A stretch of DNA of 64,000 bases from Bacteroidota bacterium (GTDB lineage: Bacteria; Bacteroidota; Bacteroidia; B-17B0; Aurantibacillaceae). Location: assembly GCA_013298715.1 (NCBI GenBank), contig JAAFIQ010000001.1:310001-374000 (forward strand), in the 5' to 3' direction. Positions 1-7,022 of the stretch are shown one piece after another. Position 1 is the first letter of the stretch. Every line of letters starts with the position of its first letter. Position numbers and translations under genes: made by a program. The notes below the pieces were generated by a model. That model ran no database searches. It was not told where the DNA came from and worked only from the letters and a program-made list of their open reading frames with translations.

Positions 1-819
1 TTTTTTCCAGTTATTGGCAACAAGTTCATCCATGCGGCTTAACTCGTTTTGTAATTCTGCTAATTCAGGCATATTAAAATCTCTTTCCAATAAAACAGGC
101 ACTGGCTCAATTAATTTTGTGGCGTAATCAAATAATTCAAACACTGGGTCAATAATAGCTTGGCCGTGTGTATCAATTATCAAGCTATCGCTTACTTGCT
201 CGTGCCCAGCCATGTGTATGTAAGCCACTTGCGAAAGAGGTAACTTTTTAATGAACTCCTTTGCGTTATAATTATGGTTAAAAGAGTTTACGTAAACATT
301 ATTTACATCCAACAAAAGTTTACACTTGCTCTCATTTACAATAGCAGAAATAAATTCTTCTTCTTTCATTTCTGCAGCTACAGATGTGTAATAGCTTACG
401 TTTTCAATTACAAGTGGCATTTCTAAAATGTCTTGTACTTGTTTAATGCGTTGTACAATGTGCTTTACTGCATCTTCTCTAAAAGGAATAGGCAATAAAT
501 CGTAAAGGTGCGCATTATCACATTTACTATAGCTAAGATGTTCGCTATAAATTTTTACGTTGTAACGTTTTAAAAAATGTTTTACTTGTTTTACAAATTC
601 AACATCCAACTCATCAGGACTACCAATGCTTAGCGATAAGCCATGGCAAGTAATAGTATATTTTTCTGCAGCTTTATCTAATAATTTTTTCCAATAGCCA
701 CCCATGCCAATCCAGTTTTCTGGCGCCATTTCTATGAAAGCGGGAGTGAGTTCAGTACTTTGCAAAAACTCTTCTGCAAAATCTTTTCTAAAGCCTATAC
801 CTATTTGGTGTTGTAACAT
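1..819 (-). CDS. DUF692 / MNIO-family RiPP-modifying enzyme (3' end outside window)
   Basis: The first 273 residues are present; the C-terminus lies beyond the left edge. I placed the start at the ATG at 819 because the protein then begins with MLQHQIGIGFR, typical of this TIM-barrel family. Visible family motifs, which supply the iron ligands in characterised members, are CHGLSLS near residue 58, YSEHLSYSKCD near 91, LLLDVNNVYVN near 168, HMAGHE near 202 and IDTHG near 215. MNIO enzymes such as MbnB, HvfB and the bufferin enzymes bind two or three irons and oxidise Cys residues of a precursor peptide to oxazolone/thioamide or thiooxazole groups. The gene directly upstream encodes a Cys-repeat secreted peptide, so I infer that peptide is the substrate. 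A partner protein (HvfC/DUF2063-like) would be expected past the edge and cannot be checked here. Confidence 0.88.
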   Translation of the reverse strand, partial: MLQHQIGIGFRKDFAEEFLQSTELTPAFIEMAPENWIGMGGYWKKLLDKAAEKYTITCHGLSLSIGSPDELDVEFVKQVKHFLKRYNVKIYSEHLSYSKCDNAHLYDLLPIPFREDAVKHIVQRIKQVQDILEMPLVIENVSYYTSVAAEMKEEEFISAIVNESKCKLLLDVNNVYVNSFNHNYNAKEFIKKLPLSQVAYIHMAGHEQVSDSLIIDTHGQAIIDPVFELFDYATKLIEPVPVLLERDFNMPELAELQNELSRMDELVANNWKK

Positions 820-841
820 AAATTTATATGAGAATAAAAAA

Positions 842-866
842 ACCCTTCAAAACGTATTTGAAGGGT
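842..866 (-). terminator. Hairpin between RiPP precursor and MNIO gene (terminator or attenuator)
   Basis: Ten-base perfect arms, acccttcaaa (842-851) and tttgaagggt (857-866), enclose a 5-nt loop. On the minus strand the stem is followed by a run of T (842-836); on the plus strand it is also followed by a T-rich tract. It lies 19 nt after the precursor stop and about 23 nt before the MNIO start. Its place in the operon suggests partial termination, giving more precursor than enzyme. The stem is seen; the function is inferred. Confidence 0.6.
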
Positions 867-885
867 AATTTTTTTTGTGATTAAA

Positions 886-1233
886 TTAGTGAGGTTTTTT
901 TTCTGTAGATTTTTTTTCTCCACATTTACCTTCTCCACACTTACCATCTTTAGCTTTTTTCTCTCCGCATTTTGCATCTTTAGCTTTTTTCTCGCCACAT
1001 TTTGCATCTTTAGCTTTTTTCTCGCCACATTTTGCATCTTTTGATTTAGTTGCATCTGTAGTTTCAGCTTTTTTCTCGCCGCAAGCAGCTTCAATAGATT
1101 TTACTAAAGATGTACGAACTTCGCCAGCAGTGCCTAAAGCATTGTAGTTTAATAAACTTGAAGCGTTAATAGCGCTAGCGCTCATTAATGCACCTGCAAT
1201 AATAGATGCAGTTAAGGTTGATTTTTTTTCCAT
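886..1233 (-). CDS. Secreted Cys-repeat peptide, putative MNIO-modified RiPP precursor (HvfA/bufferin-like)
   Basis: 115 residues from the ATG at 1233. An in-frame GTG-type start at 1299 would add an unlikely 22-residue leader, so I rejected it. The N-terminus is a signal peptide (MEKKSTLTASIIAGALMSASA). A short linker follows, and then a charged C-terminal region with Cys at 51, 69, 79, 89, 99 and 104. The unit CGEKKAKDAK repeats with an exact 10-residue period, and the last copies read GKCGEGKCGEKK. EGKCG-type motifs are the modified sites in HvfA and bufferin precursors, which bind copper in the periplasm. No tryptophan or internal aromatic is present after residue 31. It is followed by the MNIO gene in the same direction. 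Assignment as a metal-binding RiPP is inference from motif and neighbour; an unmodified Lys/Cys-rich metal buffer is the alternative. Confidence 0.78.
   Translation of the reverse strand: MEKKSTLTASIIAGALMSASAINASSLLNYNALGTAGEVRTSLVKSIEAACGEKKAETTDATKSKDAKCGEKKAKDAKCGEKKAKDAKCGEKKAKDGKCGEGKCGEKKSTEKKPH
941..1040 (-). repeat. 30-bp tandem repeat inside the precursor gene
   Basis: About 3.3 copies of a 30-bp unit (941-970, 971-1000, 1001-1030, partial to 1040) encode the 10-residue Cys-Gly-Glu repeats. The copies at 971-1000 and 1001-1030 are identical at the DNA level, so copy number could change by slippage or recombination. Confidence 0.85.
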
Positions 1234-1363
1234 GTTTTTAATTGTTTTGTTAGTGAATAATAAATATACGCTCAAAAACACACCAATAGATTTCCACAAG
1301 CGTTAAAATTACGTTAATTTAGCATAACATGCTGATAATTAATGGGTTTAATTTTTAATTCGC

Positions 1364-2074
1364 TTATAAACCTCTTAGAGTTTCTACAAAATCTGGAATT
1401 GAAGACGCGTTTTCAATATTAAAATCGCCTATTTTGGTTCTTCTTAAACTTATTAAATGTGCACCACTGTTAAGTGCCAAGCCAAAATCGCGTGCAATGC
1501 TTCTTATATAAGTGCCTTTGGTACATTGAATCTTAAAAGAAACTTCAAACTCTTTTATTTCGGTAATTTCAAATAGTTTTATAGTTATTGGTCGTGCTTT
1601 TAATTCTACTTCTTTACCAGCTCTTGCAAGATCATAAGCGCGCTTACCATTTACCATAACAGCACTAAAAATTGGCGGCACTTGTTCTTGCTCGCCCATA
1701 AATTTCTTAGTAGTTTGCAAAATCAAATCATCTGTAATATGTTCTGTAGGAAATATTTTATCAATAGGTTTTTCTAAATCGTAACAAGGGGTTGTTGCGC
1801 CTAGCTTTATTGTACCCGTGTACTCTTTATCTAGTCCCATTAACTCGTTAATAGTTTTCGTTTTTTTTCCAGTACAGACTACTAAAAGTCCTGTAGCCAA
1901 AGGATCTAGCGTGCCAGCGTGTCCTACTTTTGGTTTTGTTTTAATTGTATCTAGTACTAAAGATGGGTGATGTTTAATACTATGTTTTATTTTATTCACT
2001 GCCTGAAAGCTTGTCCAGGTATAGGGTTTGTCAATTAACAAAACCTCTCCGTTATAAAAATTATATGATTTCAA
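1364..2074 (-). CDS. truB: tRNA pseudouridine(55) synthase TruB
   Basis: Makes pseudouridine at position 55 in the T-loop of tRNAs. The 236-residue protein has the family hallmark GHAGTLDPLATGLL at about 51-64, with the catalytic Asp at 57, preceded by the N-terminal VLLIDKPYTWTS block and followed by KRAYDLARAG and KCTKGTYIRS-like motifs. The start is a TTG (2074-2072), and no better start fits the conserved N-terminus. A perfect -7-like box TATATTTG lies only 4 nt upstream of it (2086-2079 on the minus strand). It is divergent from lpdA. The length is slightly short for TruB (no PUA domain), as is usual in Bacteroidota. Confidence 0.95.
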   Translation of the reverse strand: MKSYNFYNGEVLLIDKPYTWTSFQAVNKIKHSIKHHPSLVLDTIKTKPKVGHAGTLDPLATGLLVVCTGKKTKTINELMGLDKEYTGTIKLGATTPCYDLEKPIDKIFPTEHITDDLILQTTKKFMGEQEQVPPIFSAVMVNGKRAYDLARAGKEVELKARPITIKLFEITEIKEFEVSFKIQCTKGTYIRSIARDFGLALNSGAHLISLRRTKIGDFNIENASSIPDFVETLRGL

Positions 2075-2078
2075 GACA

Positions 2079-2086
2079 CAAATATA
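2079..2086 (-). promoter_or_regulatory. -7 promoter box of truB, 4 nt before the start codon
   Basis: TATATTTG on the minus strand matches the Bacteroidota -7 consensus TAnnTTTG. Transcription from it would begin at about the TTG start, which suggests a leaderless mRNA. No clear TTTG -33 element was identified. Confidence 0.5.
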
Positions 2087-2132
2087 GTTTAAGGTTGTGA
2101 ATTATTAAGCCTTACATTTAAACTAAAAACCT

Positions 2133-2140
2133 TAAATTTG
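2133..2140 (+). promoter_or_regulatory. -7 promoter box of lpdA
   Basis: TAAATTTG is a perfect TAnnTTTG box, 21 nt before the ATG at 2162. An alternative upstream start at 2138 would overlap this box, which supports the ATG at 2162. Confidence 0.5.
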
Positions 2141-2161
2141 ATACCGTTAAAATTATTGGTT

Positions 2162-3568
2162 ATGGAAAAATTTGATGTTACCGTTATTGGTTCTGGTCCT
2201 GGAGGATATGTGGCTGCTATTCGTTGCGCACAATTAGGAATGAAAACTGCCTTAATAGAAAAATACCCTACCTTGGGTGGTACTTGCTTAAATGTAGGTT
2301 GCATTCCTTCAAAAGCATTATTAGATAGTAGCGAACATTTTTATAATGCCGTTCATCATTTTGAAGAACATGGTATTGATATTAAAGCACCCAAAGTAAA
2401 TCTAAAACAAATGATTGAGCGCAAACGTGGTGTGGTAAAAATGACGTGTGATGGGATTAATTTTTTAATGAAGAAAAATAAAATTACCGTTTACCAAGGG
2501 CATGGTAGTTTTGAAAATAAAAATACCATTCAAATTAAAAAAGACGATGGCAGCGTTGAAAAAATTGAAAGCGCAAAAACTATTATTGCCACTGGCTCTA
2601 AGCCCTCAACTTTACCTGGAATTGAAATTGATAAAAAACGAGTAATTACCTCAACAGAAGCATTAGAACTTACTGAGGTTCCAAAGCACATGGTGCTTAT
2701 TGGTGGTGGCGTTATTGGTTTAGAGTTAGGTAGTGTTTATGGACGCTTAGGTTCTAAAATTACAGTTGTAGAATACATGGACAGAATTATTCCCGGTATG
2801 GATGGTGCTTTAAGCAAAGAATTACAACGTATATTAAAAAAGAATTTAGGTTTTGAGTTTTTGTTTAAACATAAAGTTACTGGTGTAAAAGCTACTGCTA
2901 AGGAAGTAACAGTAACTGCGCTTAATGCAAAAGATGAGCCAGTTGAAATTAAAGGCGATTATTGCCTTGTGGCAGTAGGCCGCAAACCATACACAGATGG
3001 TTTAGGCTTAGAAAACGCAGGAGTAAAAGTTGATAACCGTGGTAGAATAGAAACTGATGGTCATTTAAAAACTAACGTTGATGGCATTTACGCTATTGGC
3101 GATGTGGTAAAAGGAGCTATGCTAGCCCACAAGGCAGAAGAAGAGGGGGTTTATGTTGCAGAACAATTAGCAGGACAAAAACCTCATATTAATTACAATT
3201 TAATTCCAGGTGTAGTTTATACTTGGCCTGAGGTTGCTGCTGTTGGCTATACAGAAGAACAACTAAAAGAACAAGGTAAAAAATACAAAGTAGGAACGTT
3301 TCCATTTAAAGCCAGTGGCCGCGCACGTGCCAGTATGGATACAGATGGCTTTGTAAAAGTGTTAGCAGATGAAACAACCGATGAAATATTAGGTGTTCAC
3401 ATGATTGGTCCACGCACTGCAGATATGATAGCAGAAGCAGTAGTTGCAATGGAATACCGTGCAAGTGCCGAAGACATTAGCCGTATGAGCCACGCTCACC
3501 CAACATTTACTGAAAGCATGAAAGAAGCATGCTTAGACGCAACAGGCAAAAGAGCGTTGCATATTTAA
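2162..3568 (+). CDS. lpdA: Dihydrolipoyl dehydrogenase (E3)
   Basis: Flavoprotein disulfide reductase that reoxidises lipoyl groups of 2-oxoacid dehydrogenase complexes using NAD+. The protein has 468 residues. GSGPGGYVAA near residue 10 binds FAD. The redox disulfide is in GGTCLNVGCIPS (Cys42 and Cys47). GGGVIGLELGS near 178 is the NAD-binding fold, YAIGDV near 311 is the second FAD motif, and HAHPTFTE near the C-terminus carries the catalytic His-Glu pair. The ATG at 2162 gives the standard MEKFDVTVIGSGPGG start. It is monocistronic and followed by a strong palindrome that could terminate it. No E1/E2 genes are adjacent. Confidence 0.97.
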   Translation: MEKFDVTVIGSGPGGYVAAIRCAQLGMKTALIEKYPTLGGTCLNVGCIPSKALLDSSEHFYNAVHHFEEHGIDIKAPKVNLKQMIERKRGVVKMTCDGINFLMKKNKITVYQGHGSFENKNTIQIKKDDGSVEKIESAKTIIATGSKPSTLPGIEIDKKRVITSTEALELTEVPKHMVLIGGGVIGLELGSVYGRLGSKITVVEYMDRIIPGMDGALSKELQRILKKNLGFEFLFKHKVTGVKATAKEVTVTALNAKDEPVEIKGDYCLVAVGRKPYTDGLGLENAGVKVDNRGRIETDGHLKTNVDGIYAIGDVVKGAMLAHKAEEEGVYVAEQLAGQKPHINYNLIPGVVYTWPEVAAVGYTEEQLKEQGKKYKVGTFPFKASGRARASMDTDGFVKVLADETTDEILGVHMIGPRTADMIAEAVVAMEYRASAEDISRMSHAHPTFTESMKEACLDATGKRALHI

Positions 3569-3587
3569 TCGAAAACAATTAGTTTAA

Positions 3588-3640
3588 TTTTATACCCTGC
3601 GAAAACTTGCACTTTTCAATAAGTTTTCGCAGGGTTTATT
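3588..3640 (+). repeat. Palindromic repeat copy 1 (possible lpdA terminator)
   Basis: Perfect 14-bp arms, ccctgcgaaaactt (3595-3608) and aagttttcgcaggg (3621-3634), enclose a 12-nt loop and are followed by a T-rich tract. The motif ataccYtgcgaaaact recurs at about 3660-3702 and, inverted, at 5144-5186. It could serve as a Rho-independent terminator, but its recurrence around the next gene points to a repeat family. Confidence 0.75.
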
Positions 3641-3658
3641 TTTTTGAGTAATAAAGTT

Positions 3659-3704
3659 TTATACCTTGCGAAAAATACTTAAATTTGAGAAGTTTTCGCA
3701 ACAT
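3659..3704 (+). repeat. Palindromic repeat copy 2
   Basis: Contains ttataccttgcgaaaa, an AT spacer, then agttttcgcaa. The perfect arms are ttgcgaaaa (3666-3674) and ttttcgcaa (3693-3701). It sits directly upstream of the DUF234-type ATPase start at 3712, within its 5' untranslated region. Confidence 0.7.
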
Positions 3705-3711
3705 ATAAAAA

Positions 3712-5133
3712 ATGATTGGAAGAGAAATAGAACAACAAATATTACAAAAAACACTGCAAACTAAAGAAAGTGAGTTTGTTGCTGTAGTTGGCAGAAGAAG
3801 AGTTGGTAAAACACATTTAATTGAAACGTTTTATAAAAAACACTTGGTTTTTCAGGTAAGCGGGCAAAAAGATTTCACGAATCAAAAACACTTAGCCATT
3901 TTTGAAGAAACCTTTGCTGAAAATTTCCCAAAAATTAAATTACCAAAGCCTTGCAACAACTGGTTAAATGTTATGTTGAACTTGATACACTGTTTAAAAT
4001 TGACAACAAGCAAAAAAAAACAGGTCGTTTTCTTTGATGAGCTGCCCTGGCTAAGTAAACCAAAATCTAATTTTTTATCGGCTTTAGGTTATTTTTGGAA
4101 TGCTTGGGCGCGTAAAAATAATATTGTACTTGTTGTGTGTGGTTCTGCTTCTTCGTGGATGCTATCCAACATAGTAAAAGAAAAGGGCAGTTTATACAAT
4201 CGTATTACACGTTTAATTCGTGTACACCCATTTACCTTAAACGAAACAAAATTATACTTACAGAGCAGAGGGATACGGTTTAATGAAAAACAAATTGTTC
4301 AATTATATATGGTAATGGGGGGCATACCGCATTATTTGAAAGAAGTTGAGAAAGGATATTCAGCAGTACAAACTATTCAGCGCATTTGTTTTTCAAATAA
4401 TGGGCTATTGGTGCATGAGTACGGTAGTTTATATGAAGCGCTTTTTACAAACAGCAATCACCACAAAAAAATTATAGAAGTTTTATTTAAAAGTAAGAAA
4501 GGATTAACAAAACTGGAAATAGCCAAAGCAACAAAGCTTACGCCAAATGGGGCATTTTATGATAAAATAGAAGAATTAATGGAGTGCGGATTTATTATGG
4601 AGGTTGACGATTTTAGTAAAAAATCTAAACAAAACTTATTTCGACTAATTGATGAATACTCACTATTTTACCACCAATTTATTAAGGGAACTAAATCGTT
4701 TGCAAAAGATTATTGGCACTCTGTTTCTAACACACCAAAATACCATGCCTGGAGCGGATATGCATTTGAGAGTTTATGTTTTAGGCATATAAATAAAATA
4801 ACAACGGCTTTACAAATAAGCGGAATGATAACACGCTTAGCGAGCTTTTATGCAAAACCTAGCCAATATGCCCAGGGCGCACAAATAGACATGGTAATAG
4901 ATAGAGCTGACCAATGCGTAAACATTATTGAATGCAAATTTTACAAAGATGATTTTTATCTTACAAAAACGGAGGCTGAAAAAATTAAAAACCGAATAGC
5001 AGCATTTAAATATTGTACAAAAACTAAAAAACAACTATTTGTAACCATTATAAGCGCCAGCAAATTGTTACAAAACAAAGAGTCTATCGATTTAATAGAG
5101 AATCAATTAGAGGTGAACTCACTTTTTAACTAA
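3712..5133 (+). CDS. AAA ATPase with C-terminal DUF234-type nuclease-like domain
   Basis: The 473-residue protein resembles the archaeal-type ATPases widespread in Bacteroidota and archaea. Walker A is GRRRVGKT (27-34) and Walker B is VVFFDELPW near 106-114; GSASSWM near 145 is the sensor strand. A winged-helix segment follows (KSKKGLTKLEIAKATKLT, about 260-277). The C-terminus holds AQIDMVID and IIECKFY (about 391-413), a D...ExK pattern of the PD-(D/E)XK fold. No function is established for the family; roles as mobile or selfish elements or in defence have been suggested. It stands alone and is bounded on both sides by copies of one palindromic repeat, which suggests it arrived as a unit. 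Confidence 0.85.
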   Translation: MIGREIEQQILQKTLQTKESEFVAVVGRRRVGKTHLIETFYKKHLVFQVSGQKDFTNQKHLAIFEETFAENFPKIKLPKPCNNWLNVMLNLIHCLKLTTSKKKQVVFFDELPWLSKPKSNFLSALGYFWNAWARKNNIVLVVCGSASSWMLSNIVKEKGSLYNRITRLIRVHPFTLNETKLYLQSRGIRFNEKQIVQLYMVMGGIPHYLKEVEKGYSAVQTIQRICFSNNGLLVHEYGSLYEALFTNSNHHKKIIEVLFKSKKGLTKLEIAKATKLTPNGAFYDKIEELMECGFIMEVDDFSKKSKQNLFRLIDEYSLFYHQFIKGTKSFAKDYWHSVSNTPKYHAWSGYAFESLCFRHINKITTALQISGMITRLASFYAKPSQYAQGAQIDMVIDRADQCVNIIECKFYKDDFYLTKTEAEKIKNRIAAFKYCTKTKKQLFVTIISASKLLQNKESIDLIENQLEVNSLFN

Positions 5134-5143
5134 ATCTTATAAA

Positions 5144-5186
5144 CTGCGAAAACTTGTGTTTTTTATGTAGTTTTCGCAAGGTATAA
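5144..5186 (+). repeat. Palindromic repeat copy 3, inverted relative to copy 1
   Basis: Arms ctgcgaaaact (5144-5154) and agttttcgcaag (5169-5180), with agttttcgcaaggtataaa (5169-5187) being the reverse complement of the tttataccttgcgaaaact motif that opens the block at 3588-3660. Together the copies bracket the ATPase gene as terminal inverted repeats would. Confidence 0.7.
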
Positions 5187-5202
5187 ATAAAACTAAACTT
5201 TT

Positions 5203-6357
5203 CTACTCCGGCAAACAAATAAACTTAGCAACCTTGTAACCCTCTATTAACAAGTAATACGCACCGGGGGCTAAATTTGGTAAAAGAATTTTGTTATCTT
5301 TTACTCTATTTATTATAAGTTGTGCGCCTTGTGTATTGGTAATTATAAACGGTTTATTTTCTAAATTTTTATTTTTAACTAATAAAAATTTATCTCCTTT
5401 TAAAAGTGTTGGGTATATAGATATTTCTTGCATTTCTGTTTGTTTTATACTATTTACCAAACAAGCGTTCATTAAATTAATACCATAATGTTTTTTAAAA
5501 AATTTAATTAAAATTCTTGCAGTACTATCGGCAAATTTTTTTCTGTTTATATATGTATCCCTCACATTAGGATTATTGCATTCTATTTGAACACCACTAC
5601 TTATTACCGATGGTGAGGCACATGTATTTGCAAAAGTATTGTAACCTCCGTTATAATATCCACTGCTCGTGCCTGGGTTTTGAATTTGCAAACTTGGCAC
5701 AGCCGGATAACCGCCATAACCAAAGTAGCTCCCTAAGGCAAACGAATCGCGTAATAACTGTGCGTGTGTGTAACTATTAATGTTTGAATTAACTAAATTT
5801 TTTATCGAACTAGTATTTACATAACTCAGTTGATTCAATGTTGTATTGCTATAACCAAGTTCAGTTTCTGTAAGCAAATAACCTAATTCTAAGCGAGGAA
5901 TAGGGTTGCCATGTCCATGTAAATCAATATAAAAAGATTTGTTGTTATAAGTTGTATTGGCAATAAGTTGAGCTGTATCAATAAATTTTTGAAACTCATT
6001 CCAACTTTGTTGCATTTGCAAATTACCACAAGTGCCATCTGCTAAATTTCTGTTACAATCAATTTTAGTTCTTCGTAAATGACAAAAAACAAAATGAGCT
6101 TTACAGCCTGTAAGTTGTTGAAGAGCTGTATCTATTTGCCTTGCAAGCTCAATTGTATTCCCATCCGTGACGGTAACCGCGTTGTTACATGTTCGTGTTG
6201 GAATTGATGAAGGGTTAACAGTTCCGCCATGTGGAACAGAAATAATTAAAGGCAAATTACCAACTTTGTATTCTATGTAATTATTTAATCCAAAAAATGT
6301 TTGTGCATTCGTGTTAAGGCAAACAAACAAAATAATTAATGCAAAAACATGTTTCAT
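5203..6357 (-). CDS. Secreted N-formylglutamate amidohydrolase-like protein with T9SS sorting domain
   Basis: 384 residues with signal peptide MKHVFALIILFVCLNTNAQ. The body shows N-formylglutamate amidohydrolase features: LIISVPHGG near 37, a DGNT(I)ELA segment near 65, HLRRTKIDCNR near 93 and FYIDLHGHG near 141, with His/Asp residues placed as in this zinc amidohydrolase family. The last ~75 residues (EISIYPTL onward, ending in APGAYYLLIEGYKVAKF) match a type A T9SS C-terminal sorting domain, so the enzyme is probably exported and surface-attached or released. The substrate is unknown; outside the cell a formylglutamate role is doubtful. It overlaps tsaB by 4 nt, hence translational coupling. 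Confidence 0.8.
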   Translation of the reverse strand: MKHVFALIILFVCLNTNAQTFFGLNNYIEYKVGNLPLIISVPHGGTVNPSSIPTRTCNNAVTVTDGNTIELARQIDTALQQLTGCKAHFVFCHLRRTKIDCNRNLADGTCGNLQMQQSWNEFQKFIDTAQLIANTTYNNKSFYIDLHGHGNPIPRLELGYLLTETELGYSNTTLNQLSYVNTSSIKNLVNSNINSYTHAQLLRDSFALGSYFGYGGYPAVPSLQIQNPGTSSGYYNGGYNTFANTCASPSVISSGVQIECNNPNVRDTYINRKKFADSTARILIKFFKKHYGINLMNACLVNSIKQTEMQEISIYPTLLKGDKFLLVKNKNLENKPFIITNTQGAQLIINRVKDNKILLPNLAPGAYYLLIEGYKVAKFICLPE

Positions 6358-7022
6358 TTTGCAGGGGTGTAAAATTCTTTTAAGTAACGTGGTTCAAAAT
6401 TTGCCGTATCTAAATACTCTTTATTCTTATATTTTTGGTAAGCTAATGCCGGCATATAGCTTGCTGATACAGCAATGTTTTCAACAAAATCAACATTTAG
6501 GATCTTACTTAAGATTTCTTTACATTTAGGCATTCCATCTCCAAAAAAAGTTATTGGAGTATAAGATTCAAATCGTTTTGCACTTTCTTCATCAATAATT
6601 AATGCTGTAGTTTCCAAAACAGAACTAGTTTCAAAGTCAAATACTGCGGTGTAAACCTCCATTCTTCGGGCATCTACTAGTGGGCAATAATAAGTATTTG
6701 CCTTTTTTGGAATTGTTTGTGTTAATAGTTGTAAGGTATTAATTTCAATAATTGGAATGTTTAGTGCAAATGCCAGTCCTTTTGCTGCACTGGCTCCTAT
6801 TCTCAATCCAGTGTATGAACCTGGGCCACTACTTAATCCTATAAAACTTAAAGTGTTTGGCGCAATTTTGTTTTTTTGCAATAGCTTATCAATAAATACG
6901 TGCAAATTCTCTGCATGCGAAAAGCCATTATTAATCTCTACGAAATCTTTTGTTTCATTATTTAATCCCAAAGCAACAGAACAAACTGTACTTGAGGTTT
7001 CAATATGTAAACTATACTCCAC
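6354..7022 (-). CDS. tsaB: tRNA threonylcarbamoyladenosine biosynthesis protein TsaB
   Basis: Partner and dimer mate of TsaD in making t6A37 of ANN-decoding tRNAs. The 222-residue protein has the TsaB/YeaZ pattern: LHIETSSTVCSVAL at the N-terminus, ENLHVFIDKLL near 38, and the hallmark SGPGSYTGLRIGASAAKGLA near 65-84. It starts at a GTG (7022) placed immediately after the stop codon of the adaptor gene and overlaps the next gene by 4 nt. The three genes therefore form one operon, though their functions are unrelated. Confidence 0.93.
   Translation of the reverse strand: MEYSLHIETSSTVCSVALGLNNETKDFVEINNGFSHAENLHVFIDKLLQKNKIAPNTLSFIGLSSGPGSYTGLRIGASAAKGLAFALNIPIIEINTLQLLTQTIPKKANTYYCPLVDARRMEVYTAVFDFETSSVLETTALIIDEESAKRFESYTPITFFGDGMPKCKEILSKILNVDFVENIAVSASYMPALAYQKYKNKEYLDTANFEPRYLKEFYTPAK

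Noticed and set aside
941-1040. Possible CRISPR array
   Set aside because: Repeats are in tandem without spacers and encode the precursor protein.
801-1094. 97-residue open frame antisense-offset to the precursor gene, rich in Lys/Ala/Gln
   Set aside because: It is a frame shadow created by the same 30-bp repeats; no start context or signal peptide, and it covers the hairpin.
2138-2161. Longer lpdA with start at 2138
   Set aside because: It would start on the -7 box and adds residues absent from the family.
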